Program-made: the position numbers and the translations under genes
Notes under the pieces: generated by a model
Database searches by the model: none
What the model saw: only the letters and a program-made list of their open reading frames with translations
Told to the model about the DNA's origin: nothing
Shown: positions 14,818 through 19,911 of the stretch, in pieces
Position numbering within the stretch: position 1 is the stretch's first letter
Layout of the letters: every line of letters starts with the position of its first letter
From: Leptofilum sp050292445
Lineage (GTDB): Bacteria > Chloroflexota > Anaerolineae > Promineifilales > Promineifilaceae
Length of the DNA stretch: 19,911 bases
NCBI GenBank assembly: GCA_050292445.1
Contig: JBNKLQ010000095.1
Span: 1 to 19,911 of the forward strand
Reading direction: 5' to 3'

Positions 14818-15456
14818 TTATTGCTTGAGGTCAAGAAAAGGTAAGCAAAATAAAAATTGCTTACGGCCGTTTGCTTCAGCAATATCTAGCTGGCCACCAT
14901 GCAGCCGCACAATTTCGCTGGCCAAATCAGTCAGACTGGCAGAAGATTCCTGGGCTGGCATGAGACTGTGAATTGTAAAGCAAAGCTGATCGCCTGATAT
15001 ATGACTATGAATAGAGGGCGGCTTTTCGGAGAGGGTGTCGGATTTGTGTTTGGTGTCGCCCGCCGCCAGCAGTGCCAACGTGGCTGCCAGCGTATAGGTA
15101 TGGCAATTGAGCAACGGATCGCTGTCAGTCAGCAGCTCAAGGTCATCAATGTCATAGCTGTTTTTGATTTTCTCTCTTGTATTGGCCAAGAGTTCAGAAA
15201 GCTGGGTGGGCGTCAGATTAGCCGGGGCAAAGGCAATGTGGTTAAACAACATGAGTCGGTTGCTCTGGTCGAGCAAGCGCGTTGTGGCTTGATCAATGAT
15301 TTTGACAAAGGCTTGCTGGTCGTCTGTCAGTGGATCGCTGAGGTCTTGCAGCAGAATTCCGGTGGCCGAGCGGATATTGGCCAATGGCGTGCGCAAATCA
15401 TGGTTGATGGCATGCAGTAGCTGTTCAAAAAACTCGTTTTTTTCCTGGTCAAGCAT
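14818..15456 (-). CDS. Short histidine kinase-like protein with degenerate ATPase domain
   Basis: The 212-residue product has a recognisable HisKA dimerisation domain (about 5-75) with the phospho-acceptor H19 in 'INHDLRTPLANIRSATGIL'. The second half corresponds to the ATP-binding domain but is eroded: no N-box Asn is visible near 'LLNCHTYTLAATLALL', no D-x-G-x-G follows, and only the last helix-strand part 'SEIVRLHGGQLDIAEANGRKQFLFCLPF' is clear. It has no sensor domain or membrane helix and no adjacent response regulator. The ATG at 15456 overlaps the dtd stop in ATGCTTGA, so translation is probably coupled. It is likely a pseudo-kinase or a partner of another kinase; autophosphorylation is doubtful. 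Confidence 0.75.
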   Translation of the reverse strand: MLDQEKNEFFEQLLHAINHDLRTPLANIRSATGILLQDLSDPLTDDQQAFVKIIDQATTRLLDQSNRLMLFNHIAFAPANLTPTQLSELLANTREKIKNSYDIDDLELLTDSDPLLNCHTYTLAATLALLAAGDTKHKSDTLSEKPPSIHSHISGDQLCFTIHSLMPAQESSASLTDLASEIVRLHGGQLDIAEANGRKQFLFCLPFLDLKQ

Positions 15457-15901
15457 TGTCTGCTTCTCTTTCCAACATGAGGGTGACGGGGCCATCATTG
15501 TGAATGGTGACCTGCATCATGGCTCCAAATTGGCCGGTGGACACAGTCAGGCCAGTCTGACGCAAACGTCCGCAAAAGTAATCGACAAGCGGTTCGGCTT
15601 GTTCAGGACGGGCGGCGGCGGTGAAAGACGGCCGTCTCCCCTTGCGGGCATCGCCATACAGCGTAAATTGCGAGACGACTAGCACGCTGCCAGCCACATC
15701 GGCCAGCCCTAGATTCATCTTACCAGCCTCATCCTCAAACAGGCGCAGCCCGGCGATCTTGTTGGCCAGCCAATCTGCCTGGGTCGTGGTGTCGCTATGG
15801 GTAACGCCCAATAAGATAACAAAGCCGCGATCAATCTGGCCGATGGTACGGCCGTTGACGGTGACGCTTGCATAAGAAACTCGTTGTAATAAAGCGCGCA
15901 T
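15449..15901 (-). CDS. dtd: D-aminoacyl-tRNA deacylase
   Basis: DTD hydrolyses D-aminoacyl-tRNAs and also glycyl-tRNA(Ala), guarding translation against wrong-handed amino acids. The 150 residues fit the family (about 145). Both hallmark motifs are present: 'SQFTLYGD' (96-103 region) and 'NDGPVT' near the C-terminus, the NxGPVT motif that completes the neighbouring subunit's site in the dimer. The N-terminus 'MRALLQRVSYASVTV' is typical. No clear ribosome site precedes the ATG, and the upstream region is a heptamer repeat. The stop codon overlaps the start of the kinase-like gene by eight bases. Confidence 0.95.
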   Translation of the reverse strand: MRALLQRVSYASVTVNGRTIGQIDRGFVILLGVTHSDTTTQADWLANKIAGLRLFEDEAGKMNLGLADVAGSVLVVSQFTLYGDARKGRRPSFTAAARPEQAEPLVDYFCGRLRQTGLTVSTGQFGAMMQVTIHNDGPVTLMLEREADNA

Positions 15902-15909
15902 TTGTTTAG

Positions 15910-15937
15910 TAATCGGTAGTCAGTAAGCAGTAATCAG
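15910..15937. repeat. Heptamer tandem repeat upstream of dtd (TAATCAG-like x4)
   Basis: Four consecutive 7-bp units, TAATCGG, TAGTCAG, TAAGCAG and TAATCAG, are followed by the first base of another. They end nine bases before the dtd start codon on the minus-strand side and so lie in its leader or promoter. Together with the AATTGTG repeat in priA this shows two unrelated heptamer families in one window. Confidence 0.7.
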
Positions 15938-15997
15938 TTTGTTGCCTGGGGCTGATGCACCAAGTTAAAGGATTTTAGGATAAACGGCTGAATTCGT

Positions 15998-17665
15998 CTA
16001 TGGTTTGACGGCGAAAATCGTGATGTTTTCATTTTGGTAGACTGGGGTGAGATAAACGGCCGTTCCTGGATCAAAATCGCCCAGTGCCTGTTCGCGAGGA
16101 CCATACCAGACATAGTCAATATCAAATTGGTCGAGTAAATTTTGCCGGAAAGCGTCGTTGGTATTGTTTTTGAAGAATTGGGTAACGGCCGTTTCTTTCC
16201 AAGAAAAATCCACGGTTTCAGCCCAATGTCCCAGCATGACGCGTTGGCCAGCCTGGGCTGCTACAAAATTACCTGTCTGGTAGCTGCCGAGGATAACGGC
16301 CGTACCCGGTGTATTTTCGCGTAGCCAATCAACTGCCTCCACTTCTGCCACCGGTCGAAAAAAGAGGTCGGGTTGGGTAAGCGCGGCAATGCGGGTGGCA
16401 TCTAGCCAGAGGTAAATGTTGGAAAAACTCATGAAGAGCAAAAAGAGCACAATGACAAAGCGGCGCAGTTTGACTGTTTCATAGCGGGGGTGGCTGATGA
16501 GGGTTTGCCAGAAACGGCCGTTTTGCCAGCGAGGCAGCACTACCTGCACAAATCCAGCTGCCGCCAGTACCGTCAGCGGCGCGTGGACTCCCTGGATAAA
16601 GCGTCGTTGCGGATTCAGTGGCGAATAAAGGAGCAGCGCTGCGGTCAAAATCCAAACCCATAAAATGGTGAACTGCGAACGCCTTTTAGGCCGTTTCCAC
16701 CAAAACAATCCTGCCAATAGCAGCAGTAAACCAAAGGCCACCACGTAATGGGGCCAGGGGGCAGCTGGGGTGCCCGCCTGCGCATCCCACAGCCGGAATA
16801 CCTCGTTGCTGCGCCAGACGGATAAGTAGTACAGATAGAGTGGCGCAGGGATGAGAAACATAACGGCGATTTGCCATCCCATGCGCCACAAAATTTGGCG
16901 CTGCTGCCAGGCCAAAAGGCACCAGTACAGAACGGCCGTTCCCGCCACAATATAAATCAAAAATGGATAGGCCACCCCTAGCAGAACATTGGCCACTCCC
17001 GCCACCAAAGCCCATTTCCACCGTTCACCGTTCACCGAATACAGATTACCGATCTTCCGCAAGACAAGGATATCAAGCAGAATAACGGCCGTTCCCAAAG
17101 CAATATGCGGGAAGGTCAGTGCTGTAAAAAAGAGATGCGCGCCCGGCTGTTTAAAATCGACGGGAAACGCGCCCAGCCAGTAAGACTGCCCAATCACAAA
17201 CAGCAGCCAGCCTAGCCCGGAGCCGTACAGCGCCAGTAGGTAGGCGGTCCAGCGCGTTTGCCGGTCGGGCAAGAACGCGGCCACAAAACGGAAAGTCGTG
17301 AGGAAGAGGATGATGCTGGCAACGAAGCGGCTGGTGTGCCAAACGGCCGTTAACGACATCCTCAAACTGCGCGCCAACTGCCCTAGCCAGACGTAAAAAA
17401 TGCCCACACCAGCTGCCGCGTGTGGCTCCGGCGTGAAAGGAATGGTGTATAGCCAGGCTCCATGAAACCCTTGCAGCATTTTGGCCCAGTAGGTTTGGGC
17501 GTCCTCCGGGTTCATAATGAGCTGCATGTACACTTGCCCATCCGATGCGAGCAAGTTGCCTAGCCAGTAGGGGATGAGACCGAGAACGGCCGTAACCAAT
17601 GCCACGCTCAGTGCCACAAGCCATTCCCGTCGTGAGATTGCCGTATTAGGGAACAATGATTTCAC
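15998..17665 (-). CDS. GT-C-type polytopic membrane glycosyltransferase-like protein
   Basis: From GTG 17665 the product has 555 residues with about ten or more membrane helices. A first extracellular loop holds 'ASDGQVYMQLIMNPEDAQTYW' (residues about 40-60), an acidic, aromatic loop where GT-C enzymes bind lipid-linked sugar donors. The C-terminal soluble part contains 'AVDWLRENTPGTAVILGSYQTGN' and 'GHWAETVDFSWKE', a pattern shared by related Chloroflexota membrane proteins. The GTG start is preferred because AGAGG lies nine bases upstream; ATG 17701 is in frame but lacks a site and would lengthen the overlap with the upstream gene. It overlaps that gene by 20 bases, so the two are cotranslated. 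Eight ACGGCCGT copies fall in it. The sugar and acceptor are unknown. Confidence 0.75.
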   Translation of the reverse strand: MKSLFPNTAISRREWLVALSVALVTAVLGLIPYWLGNLLASDGQVYMQLIMNPEDAQTYWAKMLQGFHGAWLYTIPFTPEPHAAAGVGIFYVWLGQLARSLRMSLTAVWHTSRFVASIILFLTTFRFVAAFLPDRQTRWTAYLLALYGSGLGWLLFVIGQSYWLGAFPVDFKQPGAHLFFTALTFPHIALGTAVILLDILVLRKIGNLYSVNGERWKWALVAGVANVLLGVAYPFLIYIVAGTAVLYWCLLAWQQRQILWRMGWQIAVMFLIPAPLYLYYLSVWRSNEVFRLWDAQAGTPAAPWPHYVVAFGLLLLLAGLFWWKRPKRRSQFTILWVWILTAALLLYSPLNPQRRFIQGVHAPLTVLAAAGFVQVVLPRWQNGRFWQTLISHPRYETVKLRRFVIVLFLLFMSFSNIYLWLDATRIAALTQPDLFFRPVAEVEAVDWLRENTPGTAVILGSYQTGNFVAAQAGQRVMLGHWAETVDFSWKETAVTQFFKNNTNDAFRQNLLDQFDIDYVWYGPREQALGDFDPGTAVYLTPVYQNENITIFAVKP

Positions 17666-19619
17666 CAACGTTAACCTCTGCGCCGAGGCGACTGCGTTCA
17701 TCAGTATGGGCCGCAAAAATATGGTCAGTATCGTACCAACCCAAGGCCAAATCATACGTGCCGGAGGGAACGTCAGGCGGTAGCTCAAATTCAAACGATT
17801 CCTGGATAGTTTCCCCGACCGTCCATTCTTTTGGCGGCAGTAAAATGGAGGCGGGCAGATGGACGAGGCGTGTGTGGGGCACACCAACCAGCTGTGTCAC
17901 GGCAAATCGATTGGGTGCGTTTGTCAATGGTTTTACGAGCTGCCAGGTTGCCTCAATGCGGTAGCGTCGTGCTTCAATTTCTGTGATCGTGTACGAAAGT
18001 AGTGCAAGTTCATCTTCAAAAGTGGTGATTGCACGATTGTTTTCTGAGGTAGAAAGTCGCGTAATGTCCTGGCTTAAGCCTTCCCCTGTTTTGCCAAAGA
18101 GCAATAAGCCATCCTCAGCCTGGAGAAGCTGGAAGTTGGTTTGTGCCAACAACGACTGGATGACTTCATGCTCGTGAGAAACACCTCCCTCAAAAACACG
18201 GTCTTGTTCAAATGGGTCCGCCAGTGCCCAGTCGTAGAGAGCGTCTGTGACCACAAAATCAACCAGGGGCAAAAGCTCTTCGATAGGACGGCCATCCACG
18301 TAGTTGGTGAGGAACAGCGTCTCGCGGTTGGTCAACCGAACGGCCGAAAGTTGATCTGCGGCGATAGGCACAATGGGTGGCACGTTTTCAGCCAGCCAGG
18401 TTGCTTTAAAATTGTCCCGACTTGTCACACCAAACCGAGTATCACTTTGTCCTTGCTCCAAATGAGGACGGTCCAGGTAAAACTGCGGACTTATGGGCGT
18501 GTCGATAAAGGCAAGATTAAAGACCAGAACCATGAATAGTGTAAGTAGAATACGACCCTGCCAGGCCGGGCGTTTGCCTGGCGTTGGTTGTTGGTTGATT
18601 TGTGCTGCTGCACCGTAAAGCACAGCTGTTACCAAAAACGGTACTGCCAGCGCATAGTGGTGGGTGCGGTAGCTAAATGATGGTCCGAAGTCGCTGCTGA
18701 GTAGAGCGGGCACAATGGTGACGGCCGCAGGGATGAGCCAACGTGGGGCGCGCCACGCCAATAATAGCAGGGCGGGCATGAGCACAATAACCATATGAAC
18801 CAGCCGGATAACGGCCGTTTGCCCAATAAACGCAAAATTAAACCGGCTGGTCAAGTAGCCAACTGCACTGGATTGAACATTCACCGCCTGGGCTACTTCT
18901 ACAGCGGGTGGGGCAAAGTAAGCGCGAATGGCAAAAAAGGCAATCACGCCCCAAACAATCGCCGTAGTGGTTGTCACTGCACCGGCGCGCCGCTCACCTT
19001 TTAGCCAAAGGACCAAGCCTAAGGCGGCGACTGGGGCTGCGACGTAAAATTTGCAGCTTAAGGCCAGAAATATCCAAATACCATAAGTTCGCCAAGCCTG
19101 ACGGTCTGCGGCTTCGATGGCAAACAGTAAAAAGGGGGCAGCTAAGGGATCGGCGTGAAATTCGGCGAGAACGGCCGTTTGCGCCACGGGGTAAAAAAGG
19201 TAAATGGTGGCTATAGCCAAGGCAAAATACGGATGATCTAATTTTCGTTGAGCGAGACGGAAAACTGGAATTGCCCCCAGAGCATAGAGCAATGCTTGAA
19301 TTACTAACAGCGTTTGCGGTGTGGGGAACAATACATACACAGGCGCAATTGCAAAATAGATTAGCTCCACGTTCCGCGCCAGGCGGCTAATAGCGATGCC
19401 TTGCCCAGTAAAGATCAGGGGCAAGCCCTGTGTGGCGCTCCAGATTGCCTGGCTCATGGCACCGAGGTCGAAATATTTGCTGTTGAAGCCCCAATATTTG
19501 GCTAGGCTTAAGTAGCTCATCTCAACAAAGGTAAATAGTATAAGTCCAGCCAGAAGCAGCCAGGGTAGCCAGCGGCGGGCGGTATGGGGTGTGGGTATGC
19601 TTGCAGATTCAGTGTTCAT
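17646..19619 (-). CDS. DUF2079 family polytopic membrane protein
   Basis: The 657-residue protein has about ten N-terminal membrane helices with the DUF2079 signature: 'KYFDLGAMSQAIWSATQGLP' (48-67), 'ELIYFAIAPVYVLFPTPQTLLVIQALLYALGAIPVFRLA' in which the helix pair is typical, and 'EFHADPLAAPFLLFA' (153-167). DUF2079 belongs to the wider GT-C-like group and is presumed to act on polyprenyl-linked sugars, without direct proof. A C-terminal region of about 150 residues after 'LLLFGKTGEG' looks like a beta-sandwich ('TWQLVKPL...SFEFELPPDVPSGTYDLALGWY'). It overlaps the gene before it by 11 bases (ATGAACACTGA) and the gene after it by 20. Confidence 0.85.
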   Translation of the reverse strand: MNTESASIPTPHTARRWLPWLLLAGLILFTFVEMSYLSLAKYWGFNSKYFDLGAMSQAIWSATQGLPLIFTGQGIAISRLARNVELIYFAIAPVYVLFPTPQTLLVIQALLYALGAIPVFRLAQRKLDHPYFALAIATIYLFYPVAQTAVLAEFHADPLAAPFLLFAIEAADRQAWRTYGIWIFLALSCKFYVAAPVAALGLVLWLKGERRAGAVTTTTAIVWGVIAFFAIRAYFAPPAVEVAQAVNVQSSAVGYLTSRFNFAFIGQTAVIRLVHMVIVLMPALLLLAWRAPRWLIPAAVTIVPALLSSDFGPSFSYRTHHYALAVPFLVTAVLYGAAAQINQQPTPGKRPAWQGRILLTLFMVLVFNLAFIDTPISPQFYLDRPHLEQGQSDTRFGVTSRDNFKATWLAENVPPIVPIAADQLSAVRLTNRETLFLTNYVDGRPIEELLPLVDFVVTDALYDWALADPFEQDRVFEGGVSHEHEVIQSLLAQTNFQLLQAEDGLLLFGKTGEGLSQDITRLSTSENNRAITTFEDELALLSYTITEIEARRYRIEATWQLVKPLTNAPNRFAVTQLVGVPHTRLVHLPASILLPPKEWTVGETIQESFEFELPPDVPSGTYDLALGWYDTDHIFAAHTDERSRLGAEVNVGEIIVP

Positions 19620-19911
19620 GTACGGCCGTTTCTAAATCATAAAGTGTCAGGCGCAGACCGGGCAAGTTGTGCTGTGCCAGGGTTACAAAATTCGCATTGA
19701 GCCAGGTTTGGGCCATGCTTTGGGTTTCATCCGCTACCAATTGGGACCGCTTGTGCGGGAATTGATGGGTGTCATGGTTATAAAATGCTTCAATGAGCCA
19801 GACATGAGCACTTTTTTGAACGGCCGTGGCCGTCTGTTGCTTCATACTGGCAATATAAGCTGGCGACATCGACCCGTCGTCTGGTGGCGGAATTTGAATA
19901 TAGGTTATCTG
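19609..19911 (-). CDS. C-terminal fragment of a GT-C-type glycosyltransferase-like protein
   Basis: The frame is open from the right edge to the TGA at 19611-19609, giving the last 100 residues of a longer protein. It begins 'QITYIQIPPPDDGSMSPAYI' and contains 'SAHVWLIEAFYNHD', 'MAQTWLNANFVTLAQH' and 'LRLTLYDLETAVHEH'. This matches the soluble tail of ArnT/GT39-like membrane proteins, where an electron-poor 'PPDDGS' stretch and 'VWL' strand recur. Its stop overlaps the DUF2079 start by 11 bases. The ATG at 19869 is probably internal, because the upstream codons stay open and coherent. No membrane helices are within view, so the family call rests mainly on context. Confidence 0.6.
   Translation of the reverse strand, partial: QITYIQIPPPDDGSMSPAYIASMKQQTATAVQKSAHVWLIEAFYNHDTHQFPHKRSQLVADETQSMAQTWLNANFVTLAQHNLPGLRLTLYDLETAVHEH

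Larger units (their letters stand above)
2458..19827. repeat. Dispersed palindrome ACGGCCGT, 34 copies
   Basis: Starts read by eye: 2458, 3179, 3427, 4207, 4743, 6801, 8865, 8923, 9133, 9258, 9929, 10377, 11094, 12436, 12701, 14100, 14272, 14413, 14792, 14863, 15628, 15848, 16056, 16185, 16296, 16514, 16932, 17085, 17343, 17586, 18811, 19171, 19622, 19820. Twelve copies extend to the full 10-mer AACGGCCGTT, and eighteen more carry one of the two flanking bases. Two copies are intergenic (4743, 14792); the others lie in coding sequence in all three frames. Random expectation for an 8-mer in this length is about 0.3. Confidence 0.9.

Noticed and set aside
14600..14971. Plus-strand open frame across the gap before the kinase-like gene
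   Set aside because: It has no ribosome site, no recognisable motif, and its second half is antisense to the kinase-like coding sequence.
15910..15937. Possible CRISPR-like array
   Set aside because: Units are 7 bp, contiguous and without spacers; the same holds for 8726-8746. No cas genes are near.
16001..17887. Longer start for the GT-C-like gene at 17887
   Set aside because: This would overlap the DUF2079 gene by 242 bases, and the added N-terminus has no coherent membrane or signal pattern.

Overview
This window looks like a chromosomal piece of a moderate-GC bacterium, most likely a Chloroflexota (Anaerolineae-type) genome. The lineage is inferred from gene content: a lipoprotein with a long Thr/Pro/Glu linker, consecutive GT-C/DUF2079 membrane proteins, a PadR-HAAS operon, and many short imperfect palindromes and heptamer tandem repeats between genes. 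There is no marker gene for firm placement. No rRNA, tRNA, CRISPR array or phage module was seen.

Layout. Positions 1-113 hold the 5' end of a small membrane protein gene (minus strand). Positions 282-1587 are an intact-looking IS4-type insertion sequence. Positions 1775-4666 are a five-gene minus-strand operon: PadR regulator, HAAS-domain membrane protein, six-span membrane protein, single-span protein with a duplicated KRWI module, and DUF3887 lipoprotein. It has a readable promoter with a likely self-operator. A plus-strand flavin-dependent halogenase-like gene (5047-6585) sits alone, with two matching operator-like dyads upstream and a perfect 18-bp terminator palindrome behind it. An unusually long priA (6693-9626, minus) follows. 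A plus-strand group (9866-11915) encodes a two-span membrane protein, a short-chain acyl-CoA dehydrogenase and a 29-residue membrane peptide. It faces a minus-strand series: yggS-yggT, a PQQ-sugar-dehydrogenase-like lipoprotein, dtd coupled to a degenerate histidine kinase, and three overlapping GT-C-type membrane protein genes running off the right edge.

The strongest unexplained signal is not a gene. The palindrome ACGGCCGT occurs 34 times by my reading, against about 0.3 expected for a random 8-mer in this length. It lies in all three reading frames and in intergenic DNA, so it appears to be kept as DNA, comparable in kind to the HIP1 palindrome of cyanobacteria. It leaves a recurrent peptide footprint (TAV, NGR/DGR, RPF) in unrelated proteins. 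It is absent from the insertion sequence and the halogenase gene, but also from a 2-kb stretch of priA, so absence alone is weak evidence of transfer.
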